A stretch of 14,606 bases of DNA from Dunaliella salina (lineage: Eukaryota > Chlorophyta > Chlorophyceae > Chlamydomonadales > Dunaliellaceae): the NCBI GenBank assembly GCA_002284615.2, contig MU069562.1:357712-372317 (forward strand), in the 5' to 3' direction. Below are positions 1 to 8,017 of this stretch, piece after piece (the first letter of the stretch is position 1; every line of letters begins with the position of its first letter). A program made the translations under genes and the position numbers. Below the pieces are notes generated by a model. The model had not been told where the DNA came from. It ran no database searches and saw only the letters and a list, made by a program, of their open reading frames with translations.

Positions 1-1
1 G

Positions 2-251
2 GTGGTGAAAGAGTTAGTTGGCTTTGTGTGGTACTGTGAGAGGTTTGTTGGTGGGCAGAAGGTAGCTTTTTAAATTTATTGAAGCCAGTTTCAATTTCTG
101 GGTGTCTTGGATTAAGGACTGGGTCGATGCTAATGTTTCTTACCAACCATCTTGCTTCACGGATGTCTTGTTTCAGACCTGTGATCCAATTTGGATCGTT
201 CTTATTGAGGCGGATTCTTGCAGCGGTGTTCCAAACAGCAATTATTTGTAG
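2..251 (+). pseudogene. LINE ORF2 fragment upstream of the RT core, two frames
   Basis: Two protein-like stretches sit before the recognisable RT. Frame 2 (2-73) reads VVKELVGFVWYCERF and onward. Frame 3 (69-251) is rich in Trp and Cys, with WVSWIKDWVDANVS followed by CFTDVLFQTCDP, and stops at 249-251. They overlap across one frameshift and end close to where the RT frame becomes convincing. They are probably upstream ORF2 sequence of the same element. The usual RT fingers (motifs 1-4) are not visible between them and YADD, which suggests an internal deletion. Assignment to the LINE rests on position and composition only. Confidence 0.5.
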
Positions 252-1155
252 TGAAGGGATAAAAGGTGCTTTGATAAAAGTTGGAGTAAATGGTGTGCCG
301 TGTATGCTGTATGCAGATGACCTGAGTTTAACTACTAATGACCCAGGTGAAATGCAGGTTTTGTTAAACAGTTTACAGACATATGCAGCAAGAAAAAGGC
401 TCACTGTCAACACGTCCAATTCAGAGGTTGAACACTTTAATAGTAGGCCGTGTTCTTCCTTGTCTACCTTCATGTATGGAGATGGGGCTCTACCTGAAAA
501 AGAGCAGTTTGAATACCTTGGTATGCTTGTTGACAAGCACATGAACCTGAAGGTGTCAGAGGAATCTGCCGTGCGGTCTTACATGGCTGCCCAGCAAAGG
601 ATTAAGAAGTCTGTGCATGAACATGGTCTGAGGAATAGGTCACACGCTCTGATTTGGCTCTTTAAGGTGTATGGCATTCCGGCTGGGATGTATGCGTGCC
701 AAGTGTGGGGAACTGAATACCTCCGAAAAGGCAGTGAATTCAAAAGCCAGTTGCAGAAAATGCAATTATGCTCTTTTAAGGCGTTTTCTAGGTGTGAAGA
801 GTTCTGCCACGAACTGGCCAGCACTGAGGGAGTGTGGCTAAGATCCTCTACAATTTTATTGGTTTAGGGCCATTGTTAAGTTTTTCAACAGTATGCTTGA
901 TTCAAACAGCGAGACACTACGTAGAGTGCTAAAAGCGGATTTACGCCTGGCTATTTGGGAAGAGTCTTGTTGGCCTGCACATGTGTCTACAGCCATTAAT
1001 GGCATGCATCACAATGACATGTTTCAGCAGAAGATGCTGAGTGCTTCTAAGATCCCCATGCAGGATTTCTTAGGGGATTTCAGGTACAGGCAGCAAAAGA
1101 TATGGAGAAGAGCGGATGCTATAAGACCCCGAGGAGGAACAGGAAAGCAGTGAGA
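252..1155 (+). pseudogene. LINE reverse transcriptase, palm to connection region, broken
   Basis: From about 256 the frame starting at 79 becomes RT-like. YADD, the catalytic motif that binds the metal, lies at nt 310-321 in VPCMLYADDLSLTTND. It is followed by a primer-grip-like EYLGMLVDKHMN and by YGIPAGMYACQVWG, both typical of the palm and thumb of non-LTR RTs. Near 787 the frame shifts by one base into the +2 frame (LGVKSSATNWPALRECG). That frame is interrupted by TAA at 839-841 and then continues through FYWFRAIVKFFNSML to about 1125. The normal enzyme reverse-transcribes LINE RNA at a nicked target. This copy lacks the N-terminal RT motifs and cannot be functional. Confidence 0.85.
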
Positions 1156-1749
1156 TACCATCATTGGTGCAAAGGAGTCATAAGGAATGTGAGTAGGTGT
1201 AGGCTTCGTGCCCACTGCTTGAAGGTCAAATCCTTAAATGGCTGGGTGGTTCAAACATGTGTGATAAGTATGAGTGTGCTGAAGTCCAGGACAAAAGACA
1301 TGTTCTCCTCTATTGCAATTGCCTGGAGATGTGTGACCTGCGCAGAGAATACAAGGACTTGTTCATTGACCTTTCCAAACCATTACATACTTCTGCCCAG
1401 CTTCCAAACACTGACTTCATTCCTTTCTTGGCGAGCTACCAAGTCTTGAATGATCCTGAGATCAATGCTTTTCTAAATCAAGACTCATACAAATTTCCAA
1501 ATTTTTTTTTGTCAGAGTGGTTTCAATTTTGGATGCTGGCTGAGATTGTTTCATCAACAGCCGATCAGCCAGAGTCTTGGGCGGTAGGCCACCCCTTGTA
1601 ACCCTTGTAAGCCTTGTAACCCTTCCCTGCCTGCCTTTCACCATGTACAGTCTTATCATACGTACGTACGCCTCAGAGACTTCATGAACCAAGCTAATGT
1701 TTTAGAATTAGCCAAGTTTGTGTCTGCATGCTTGAGATACTGTGCCTGA
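1125..1749 (+). pseudogene. LINE ORF2 zinc knuckle and C-terminus, broken
   Basis: This continues the same ORF2 through frame changes near 1125, near 1240 and after 1601. RKAVRYHHWC and VIRNVSRCRLRAHCLKV are in the first frame. Then CDKYECAEVQDKRHVLLYC (nt 1260-1316) gives C-x4-C-x7-H-x4-C, the zinc knuckle that follows RT in many LINEs. The frame runs on through SEWFQFWMLAEIVSS to the stop at 1599-1601. A final in-phase piece, LRDFMNQANVLELAKF, ends with TGA at 1747-1749. Between these last two parts lies a short CCTTGTAAC-type repeat (about 1592-1626). Compared with a plausible intact frame, some sequence also seems missing after HHWC (near 1170). Confidence 0.75.
1592..1626 (+). repeat. 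CCTTGTAAC-type short tandem repeat inside the LINE
   Basis: Three near-copies of CCTTGTAA(C/G)CC occur head to tail. They introduce the in-frame TAA at 1599-1601 and sit between two coding pieces of ORF2. A related array occurs in the opposite orientation near 14176-14222. Confidence 0.6.
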
Positions 1750-1842
1750 CTTTTGAGCAATGCCTTCTTTATATTGCTTAAATTGGTCTGGTTACAGACC
1801 TCTAAATCTCCGCTCAGCTGCCCTTGTAGGCGGATAAAGCGA

Positions 1843-1847
1843 TGTAA
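1843..1847 (+). terminator. TGTAA poly(A) signal-like motif in LINE tail
   Basis: TGTAA lies 94 bases after the ORF2 stop. UGUAA is the established poly(A) signal of chlorophycean green algae. Use of this particular copy is inferred from position only; the pentamer is short and could be chance. Confidence 0.35.
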
Positions 1848-1863
1848 CCTTATCATATGCGTT

Positions 1864-1986
1864 TTATCCAAATAACAACAAGCTTTTATAATTTTCTTCC
1901 TGAGCTTCTCCTCTTTTACGAGCAGTCAGTCGTTTTGATCGGGGTTTGTTTTGTGGGCTCACCAACTCCATGCTGTCCAGCGACAT
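1864..1986 (-). CDS. Unidentified 40-residue open frame
   Basis: An ATG-to-TAA frame encodes a basic peptide beginning MSLDSMELVSPQNKPRSKR and ending YKSLLLFG. It is Lys/Arg rich in the middle, followed by a Glu stretch. It may be the end of a larger minus-strand product whose other parts lie at 2066-2448 and 2660-2956. No family was recognised. It could be a last exon, a transposon ORF remnant or chance. Confidence 0.25.
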   Translation of the reverse strand: MSLDSMELVSPQNKPRSKRLTARKRGEAQEENYKSLLLFG

Positions 1987-2065
1987 GTGCGCATCAAATG
2001 TTTAGGAAACAAGGCTAGACAACACTTGAAAGCAGGTCAAAAACAAGACAGCGTGCAAATTTCTG

Positions 2066-2448
2066 CTACAAAAACTGGGCAGCAGGCTTCGGCCCAGGGA
2101 GTACCGCCCCCACCCATGTCAGCCACAAGGAGAAGAGCTGGCGCAGGAGTTGTCCAAAAAGTTGACGGGATGGAGATGGTGTTCGGAGGTGGAGTGGTCT
2201 CAGCTTGGGTCTGCGTAACTGCCTGCCCACCTCCTGGCTACGGCTGGCCCCTGTGCGAGAGGGAGGCTCATGCTGAGATGTTGGAGAGCTTTCTCTGGGG
2301 CTACAGGTCGGGGCTTGAGTTTGCTGGACAAGGCCTCTTGAGAAATTAGGTGTCATGAGTGTTCTAGGTGGAGGCCGATTTGCTGGAATAGACTTCTGTG
2401 CCTCTTCCTCTTGGTCTGAACTGGTGAGACTCACTTTCAGTTTCAGCG
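2066..2448 (-). CDS. Unidentified Pro/Ser/Arg-rich open frame, possible exon or remnant
   Basis: A minus-strand frame of about 125 residues opens after a TGA just upstream and includes LKVSLTSSDQEEEAQKS, then a low-complexity Pro/Ser/Gln/Arg region, ending in QFL and TAG. The first part, with its acidic cluster, looks coding; the rest has the composition of a disordered region. No start codon is compelling, and an upstream CAG could serve as splice acceptor. No homologue was recognised. The overlapping plus-strand frame at 1951-2349 looks less protein-like. Confidence 0.25.
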
Positions 2449-2659
2449 CTGTTTGTTGGGTCTTTCCTCAATGCACTCTGGCTGTGTCCAGCTTAGACTT
2501 TCTTTCTTTTCTTACTACAACATTACTGGAAAATCCTGCACACCATACTTTTGGGTGCTAGTGGGATTTTCCTAAGACCCTACCATGAATTAGTTCAAAG
2601 ATTTATTAGGCCCTGGCCACCAATGTCTCACTCGAACTTATGCTCGAAGCCCACTTTGT

Positions 2660-2956
2660 TCACTGAACAAACTGGTAGTCGCACAAAACCTTCTCATACT
2701 TTAGTAGTATGTGCGCTCTTGGAAACAAGAATACACTGTCACAGTCAAATCTGGCCAGAACTTCCTGTAATCCTCCAGGTTCCCATTGGATTTTTTTTTC
2801 TTTGGATTCGAGGCGGTGGGGACTCACGGCTCTTTTGGGCCAATCTGCCTCTTTTTCCTCTGATGTAGGGAGGGTTTCCTCTGCCTCTGTATCTTTTTCT
2901 AGTTTTTCCCTGTGGGAGGATAAAGCAAAAGCTCCTAAAATGATGCAGGGAGCATT
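2660..2956 (-). CDS. Unidentified open frame without start codon, candidate exon
   Basis: A 98-codon frame, open from 2956 and stopping at 2662-2660, contains no ATG, so it would be missed by start-based gene calling. It reads GAFALSSHREKLEKDTEAEE, then a Glu/Lys stretch, then GGLQEVLARFDCDSVFLFPR and HILLKYEKVLCDYQFVQ. The acidic-to-globular pattern looks like real protein. A CCTCCCACAG acceptor ends at 2910, so the exon would begin at 2909. It may belong with the frames at 2066-2448 and 1864-1986. Function unknown; a decayed transposon ORF is equally possible. Confidence 0.35.
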   Translation of the reverse strand, partial: NAPCIILGAFALSSHREKLEKDTEAEETLPTSEEKEADWPKRAVSPHRLESKEKKIQWEPGGLQEVLARFDCDSVFLFPRAHILLKYEKVLCDYQFVQ

Positions 2957-2960
2957 TCAC

Positions 2961-3512
2961 TGCCAGCGATGGTTGACCTTTTCTTTTTCTATTTGTCGTT
3001 AGGGTGCCGTTCAGATTTTTCCTTGCTGTGCACCATCATCAGAAGTTGCCTCGCCAACAAATTTCCTTTGAAATTAGAGTTGGCCCCCAAAAAATCAATA
3101 AGGCTTTCAAACGTGACAGCTCAAAGTAGTTGATGCAAGTCAGGGCAGAAAGTCTCATTTGATCAAGTAGGAGGAGAAATAGTTTGTCGGCTAAGCATGA
3201 ACTTTATGCAGCGCCAAATAAAAGCACCAAAGGGTCAATAATGTTTCTTTCTTGAGGCACTCATGATCATGCTCACTCAGAGGGAGGAAAAAATGGGCAC
3301 ACCCTCAAAATGTTCACATCCTGAAGAAATGGCATTGAGGACCAGTCTGCGGAGGAAAAGAAAAGAAAAAGGAGATCTTTGTAGGCAGTAAAAACTAACC
3401 CACAGAGGTAGCACAGTCATTTTAGTGCTCATCTACCAACCAAGCGAGCATCTGCCCTGCAGGCTGGTGAAATGAAATTCGAAAAATTGGGAAGTCTCTC
3501 AGCAGCAAGCAG
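2961..3512. other. No supported gene; possible decayed coding traces
   Basis: I see no intact frame, RNA gene or clear repeat. On the minus strand a short stretch near 3010-3070 reads NFKGNLLARQLLMMVHSK and then breaks, which may be an upstream remnant of the frame at 2660-2956. A purine-rich tract (AAAAGAAAAGAAAAAGGAG) lies at about 3356-3374. Confidence 0.3.
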
Positions 3513-3517
3513 TTACA
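3513..3517 (-). terminator. TGTAA poly(A) signal candidate of the S1FA gene
   Basis: TTACA on the plus strand is TGTAA in the sense of the S1FA gene, about 150 bases after its stop codon. That is a normal 3' UTR length. The motif is the green-algal poly(A) signal; use of this copy is inferred from position. Confidence 0.45.
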
Positions 3518-3665
3518 TCAGAACATCATAATTACCATGATAAAATACGTGATAATGACAGGTGCCAGAGTTATTGTTGTCAATCACTGATGGCATGCGT
3601 TGCTGCCTTTTAAAGAGGAAGGAGCTTTTCATCATTTCGGCTGTTCCACCCCCTCACCTCATTAA

Positions 3666-3848
3666 CTACGAGTCACCAGCAGGTTGCAATCCAGCCTTCA
3701 TCTTTTCCTTTTTGGCCTTCTTGGTACCAATCCTCTTGCGTCGTCCATAGCCGCCAAATGTGTGTCTGTGGTTGATGTACACAAATGCTGAAAGCGTGGA
3801 AAGGATGAAGACCACAAGGCCCACGATGATGTAGCCAGGGTGGATGTC
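3666..3848 (-). CDS. S1FA-family small membrane/DNA-binding protein, last exon
   Basis: The exon encodes 60 residues starting DIHPGYIIVG and ending GLQPAGDS, with stop TAG at 3668-3666. It starts after a TTTTGCAG acceptor (AG at 3850-3849). Residues 6-24 form one hydrophobic segment. A basic tail follows (YGRRKRIGTKKAKKEKMKAG), ending in a short G-x-x-x-x-G-[DE] motif. This matches the plant S1FA family: a PG-I-[IV] start, a single membrane span, a PRKKK-x-[VS]-KKKMK-like basic block, and nearly the same spacing from PG to the end (57 versus about 58 residues). S1FA was described as a plant DNA-binding factor, and the basic block is thought to hold nuclear-localisation and DNA-binding function. 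The membrane-like segment leaves its true location open. Family call is from remembered motifs, without a search. Confidence 0.72.
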   Translation of the reverse strand, partial: DIHPGYIIVGLVVFILSTLSAFVYINHRHTFGGYGRRKRIGTKKAKKEKMKAGLQPAGDS

Positions 3849-3854
3849 CTGCAA

Positions 3855-4457
<603 letters not shown>

Positions 4458-4471
4458 GATGCGTGTCGTAC

Positions 4472-4477
4472 CTCCAT
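4472..4477 (-). CDS. Candidate two-codon first exon (Met-Glu) of the S1FA gene
   Basis: In the gene's sense, ATG GAG is followed directly by GTACGA, a usable 5' splice site. Joining at phase 0 to the exon at 3848 gives MEDIHPGYIIVG and onward, with a TAA in the same frame about 30 bases upstream, so this ATG would be the first one. A TATATA-like element lies some 100 bases upstream (about 4580-4586). The intron would be 623 bases and made mostly of CA repeats. Usual S1FA proteins have 10-25 more residues at the N-terminus, so the true first exon may be elsewhere. Confidence 0.3.
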
Positions 4478-4837
4478 GTGCCAATGGACCAATCTAGTTT
4501 CCCGATTGAACTTTTATTAGGTAACCGATCACAAAGCCAATTTGAAATTCCAGGTCAAATTCTTGAGAACGGCTGCTCTGTATATAATTTGATTAATTTA
4601 ATTAAATTTCAAACTGATACATACAGATTACTTGATTAAATATTTGTTTGGACAAGGTCCTAGAAAATCTCACAATTGGAGGTGCTGCACGCCACCAAAT
4701 GACCCACGCTCCTGGACTTAAGCTGCTCTTAAGTCTAATCAATATGGTATGGTATAATGTCATGATATGGTATCATGCTGTGGTGGCTGGTGGTCAGGTT
4801 TTGCGGCCTCATTCCGCATAGATTCACCACAGTTGGA

Positions 4838-5148
4838 ACAGGTGTGCAGGTACAGGAAGTGGAATTGCACCGCACCCGCTGCGTTCCTGAGTGAGATGAG
4901 CACATCCCCCAGATGGGCCAACCAAGTTGCAGTCCAAACGGTGGCCTGTGTGACGCAAATTGCGTCCAGGTTGCATCGATGGCCATGGCATGACTCAGTT
5001 AAAAGCACACTGTTCGTCACACAGGCCACCGTTTGGCCTGATTCAAGTTTTGTTGGCTTCCACTTGGTTGGCCCATTCGAGTGATGTGCTCATCTCACTC
5101 AGGGATGCAGCGGTGCAATCCACTTCTTGCATTGGTGTGCACACCTGT
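4838..5148. repeat. Foldback: imperfect inverted repeat with 59-base loop
   Basis: The left arm (4838-4955) and right arm (5015-5148) are reverse complements over most of their length. The innermost 22 bases (4934-4955 and 5015-5036) pair perfectly. Outward, CCTGAGTGAGATGAGCACAT pairs with its complement ending in CTCATCTCACTCAGG, and ACAGGTGTGC pairs with GCACACCTGT at the ends. No transposase or target-site duplication was seen. It could be a MITE or foldback element, or a long-hairpin small-RNA precursor. Confidence 0.85.
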
Positions 5149-5879
5149 AGCCAGAACAGCGTAGCCGGCGGCCAAACGTGTGCACACTGCACCTCAACCT
5201 TTTCCTCTTATACATGCTTATAGAGCAAAAAATTAGCTATCCGTTGCACTTTTAAGGTCCCGGAATGGTGCAGGGGGGGGACTGAGATAAGGTCAAAAAA
5301 TGCTAAGTAAGACGGTTTGCCTAAAGAGGGGGCGGGCTGTTCGTGGGGGCGACCTGCTGTCGACTGGCTTTTCTTGTGCCTCATGCTCTGTTTCCTAATC
5401 TGATACAGTGCTGGCAGATTTGTGGCTTCAGTCCATGCTTTGAGTGCCCTTTTTATTGCCTGGGCACAAATGAGGATCAACCTTGACAGGGTTAACGCAT
5501 CAAACTTATGGCTTGCTTGATACTGTCTCATTTCATCCAGCTCATGCTATCAAGTCGCCAACAAAAATAACAGGGTCAAACATGCGTACAAGTCAGCAAC
5601 TTAAGCAATAGGTGGCAAAAGGGGGGGGGGGGGGGTATTCCAAAGGGGCGGCGGCTGCTTAAGAAAGAAAGGTTTATGCTTGCCCGTAGGCTGCGTGCAT
5701 TAAGTAAAGAGCCATTTACTTTTTCTCTCGCTTTCAAAGTCTCCAAGCTAACTTTGGATGCTCAAACTTCTTTCCTGAAAGAAAGGAAAGAAAAGAAAAC
5801 CTGACTGCATCACCAACCGCACTTCAACAGGTATGCATAAGCACTTGGACATTTTTGTCCTGGAACCCTTATCATGAGA
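5149..5879. other. No supported gene; homopolymer and purine tracts
   Basis: The stretch holds a run of eight G near 5273-5280, a run of 15 G at 5621-5635, and AAAGAAAGGAAAGAAAAG-type purine tracts near 5779-5799. A minus-strand frame at 5208-5531 (107 residues, starting MRQYQASHKFDALTLSRL) is open but matches nothing I recognise. Confidence 0.5.
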
Positions 5880-6511
5880 AGGAAATGGACAGAAAACTAC
5901 GTTGACAGAGAAACTCCTCCTACATCAATTAAGGAAAAGGAACACATTGGCTCAAGAAAGACCCGTTAGCCCCCTCCACCACAAGATAAGAAAAAGAGAA
6001 ATCTAATGTGGATCTGGAGGGTTACTAGAAGCACTTGGCTCTAGAACCTGGCTGTGGGAAGCATTCTTGTTTTCAATAGCGCAGCGTGTGGAGACAAGTT
6101 TGTGGGCATATTGAAGAGAAAGGGCATGAAGTTGTTGAGCAAGCTTAGTGGCACGCTGATGATCCAATCCTAGTTGTTTGAATTGCTTCAGGAAAGAAAA
6201 GAAAAGGAAAACTACGGAGGCAGAGAAACTCTCCCTACATGAATAAAGGAAAAGGAGACACATTGGCTCAAAAGAGAGCTGTGTGACCCTCCCACCACAA
6301 GGTATGATAAAGAGAATGCTAAAGTGGATCTGAAGGGCTACTAGAAGCACCTGGCTCTAGAGCCTGGCTGTGGGAAGTATTCTTGCTTTCAATAGCGCGG
6401 CGGATGATGACTAGTTTGTGGGCATATTGAACAGAATGGGCATGAAGTTGTTGAGCAAGCTTCGTGGCACGCTGGTGATCCAATCTTAGTTGTTTGAATT
6501 GTTTCAGGGTA
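5880..6511 (-). repeat. Tandem duplication of the LINE 3' end, period about 316 bp
   Basis: The unit consists of the C-terminal coding tail plus roughly 120 bases of 3' UTR (ACATTGGCTCAA, CACCACAAG and AAAACTACG recur in both). Copy one is about 5880-6195 and copy two about 6196-6511. Confidence 0.8.
6003..6195 (-). pseudogene. C-terminal tail of LINE ORF2, distal duplicate copy
   Basis: A second version of the tail (LKQFKQLGLDHQRATKLAQQ, then LHALSLQYAHKLVSTRCAIE) ends with TAG at 6005-6003, exactly 316 bases from the stop of the first copy. It lacks the residues before LKQF. Several substitutions separate the copies, so the duplication is not recent. Confidence 0.75.
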
Positions 6512-6540
6512 TGCTCAGTGTAAATAGTTCCACCGGTGGT
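6319..6540 (-). pseudogene. C-terminal tail of LINE ORF2, proximal copy
   Basis: After the frameshift near 6540 the frame reads GGTIYTEHTLKQFKQL, then DHQRATKLAQQLHAHSVQYA and HKLV...AIESKNTSHSQALEPG, with TAG at 6321-6319. About 72 residues, apparently undamaged. It is the natural end of the ORF that begins with RNase H. Confidence 0.75.
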
Positions 6541-7138
6541 TGTAGGTACCTACAACCAGGAGAATAGGATGAAATGTAACAGCTTTAGCGTTGATAAGTT
6601 TACAAAGGTCTGCATGCTGCTGCTTTGCCGCGTTCAACTGATGCTCTGGCCTTGTGTCTTCACAGAACTTGATCTCTATTAGGTGCACATGGCGTTCATT
6701 TGCATGGAGTTCATGGGGTTGCCTCATGCGGCTAGTTCTGATGGTCCTCCGTGAGGTGCTGCGCAAAGCGTGATGGGAATGGGTAGGAGAAACATCGTTA
6801 GAAGTATGTTTGGCATTTAAAGGGGTGATCAAAACAGCATCTGGTCGACTGGAGTTGAGTCTTTTCCTCCCTGGAAAGTTACGAGGGAAGAAGTAAGCAG
6901 GCAAAGTTCTGTTTGAGGCATGTGTAGCGAGATGGAGATTATGTTGAGCAAGCTTAAAATCGCTTCCAATGTCTGTGTAGACCAGGCCTGCCCCTACAGG
7001 GCATTTGCTGAGGGCTTTTGTAATCATTCTGCCTGCAATGTTATGGCGTTCAGTTCTCATGTTGGAGGTGATATGATTTTGGCAGCCTGAGAGCATGTGT
7101 AGTGCGCTGTCCAAATGATGGCAGCCTGGCAGGGGGCA
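6515..7138 (-). pseudogene. CCHC knuckle plus PD-(D/E)xK-like endonuclease domain of LINE
   Basis: From 7138 the frame gives CPLPGCHHLDSALHMLSGC, which is C-x4-C-x7-H-x4-C. About 80 residues later comes SSRPDAVLITP (PD at 6844-6839). After a 54-residue insert rich in Ser, Arg and His comes HVHLIEIKFCEDTRPEHQL, with E-I-K at 6676-6668. P-D...E-x-K is the signature of PD-(D/E)xK nucleases, and CCHC followed by such a domain is the layout of restriction-like-endonuclease LINEs. The domain would nick target DNA to prime reverse transcription. The frame ends early at 6515 because of a frameshift near 6540. Catalytic assignment is inferred from motif and order only. Confidence 0.65.
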
Positions 7139-7595
7139 AGATAAATCACTCGACTTTTTGAAACGTACTGCATATTTTTGGTTGTAGAGGGTGCTGTGCG
7201 GTACTGCAGGATGGTATGCTTCATGGATACAGAGATGTTGGGCACATTTCTGAAGACATTGCCGACTTTTTTTTTATCTACTTGCAGTAATAAGTTTTGA
7301 TAGTAAGAGTAGTAACCTGTTTTGGCATTGGCATATCTAAGCTTGTGTTTAGAATGCATGTGGGATTGAAGAGCATCTTGAAGATTGGGAGATAGGTAAG
7401 CTTGTGGGTGGGTGGTGGACCCGCAGATTTGCATGCAGCATGAACCCTTTCTTCCTTGGCTAACCAGAAAATGTTTGTAAATGGATTTCCACCAGGACCT
7501 GCAATTGGGATCTCGGTGTCTGCCACACAGTTCTGGGCTTGCTTTGCATGATGCTTTGGAATGGCATCTGCACATTCATACAGCGATGCCAGCAT
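7057..7595 (-). pseudogene. LINE ORF2 linker between RNase H and zinc knuckle
   Basis: The segment begins in the frame YECADAIPKHHAKQAQNCVA and shifts near 7385 to a second frame with LQDALQSHMHSKHKLRYANA, then KTGYYSYYQNLLLQVDKK and NVPNISVSMKHTILQYRT. It is the conserved stretch that follows RNase H in this type of element. The frameshift near 7140 then moves to the knuckle frame. Confidence 0.7.
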
Positions 7596-7990
7596 GGGAC
7601 TTCACCTTGTAAATTCGAATTTTGGTATGGAAGCCTCTAATGAGTGTTGAAATCATGTTAAGGACGTCTCCTTGGATATGCCTCAGATGTCTTTCAGGAT
7701 AGAGAAGCTGTTTACGTATTTGGTTGAAAGAGATGAGGCTGTCTGATGCAATATCTGCATTTTTGGTGATGATAGCAGCAGCAGTTGCTGCTAATTCAGC
7801 TCTAGTGATGGTTTTAGCAATCCCGGCACCGTTTGGTTCTACAAAATTCTTGCTGTCAGTGGACGGACAGTAGACGCCTGCTCCAATTTCTTGCTTACCG
7901 TTATGGACAAGGCAGCTGCCATCTGTGTATGCCCATGTCCTCCAGTCAGCAACTTTAAGAGTCAAGAGAGTACGGATACTACCTTAGCAT
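7576..7990 (-). pseudogene. RNase H domain of LINE ORF2
   Basis: The frame reads TLKVADWRTWAYTDGSC, then GAGVYCPS, RAELAATAAA, ASDSLISFNQIRKQ and IYKVKSHAGIA. This is the RNase HI fold with three of four catalytic acids: Asp in YTDGS (7923-7921), Glu in RAEL (7797-7795) and Asp in SDSL (7743-7741). The fourth acid, in YECADAI, lies just across a frameshift near 7590. LINE RNase H removes the RNA template after first-strand synthesis. Upstream in this frame a TAA lies about nine codons before TLKVADW, so no RT is fused here. Confidence 0.85.
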
Positions 7991-7991
7991 A

Positions 7992-8017
7992 GTATGCTCA
8001 GTGTATTTAGTTCCACC
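7992..8017 (-). repeat. Out-of-place copy of a LINE C-terminal segment
   Basis: These 26 bases match 6509-6534 at 24 positions, same orientation. On the minus strand they read GGTKYTEHT, against GGTIYTEHT in the tail. Here they stand before the RNase H domain instead of after the nuclease domain. Confidence 0.75.

Larger units (their letters stand above)
1..1870 (+). mobile_element. Decayed non-LTR retrotransposon (LINE), ORF2 3' part and tail
   Basis: The plus strand carries successive pieces of one LINE ORF2 in the expected order: reverse transcriptase with YADD, thumb and connection region, CCHC zinc knuckle, and C-terminal tail ending in TGA at 1747-1749. A short 3' tail with TGTAA at 1843-1847 follows. 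The pieces lie in at least four changing frames, with in-frame stops at 839-841 and 1599-1601, so the copy is dead. The 5' part is outside the window. The 3' border near 1870 is an estimate, because no target-site duplication or poly(A) tract could be recognised. The clade was not determined. Confidence 0.85.
5880..8017 (-). mobile_element. Decayed LINE with RNase H, zinc knuckle and nuclease-like domain
   Basis: On the minus strand, reading from 8017 down, the ORF2 3' half runs in order: RNase H (about 7990-7576), linker, CCHC knuckle (7138-7082), a PD-(D/E)xK-like region (about 6844-6668), and the C-terminal tail. No reverse transcriptase is present upstream, so the copy is 5'-truncated or rearranged at about 7982-8017. 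Frameshifts near 7590, 7385, 7140 and 6540 make it non-functional. The 3' end is present twice. The domain set resembles the Dualen/RandI group of green-algal LINEs, which combine RT with RNase H and a restriction-like endonuclease. Clade assignment is an inference. Confidence 0.85.

Noticed and set aside
5208..5531. Minus-strand frame of 107 residues starting MRQYQASHKF
   Set aside because: Composition is plausible, but there is no recognised motif, no supporting splice or promoter context, and it runs through a poly-C tract (poly-G on the plus strand). Kept only as a note.
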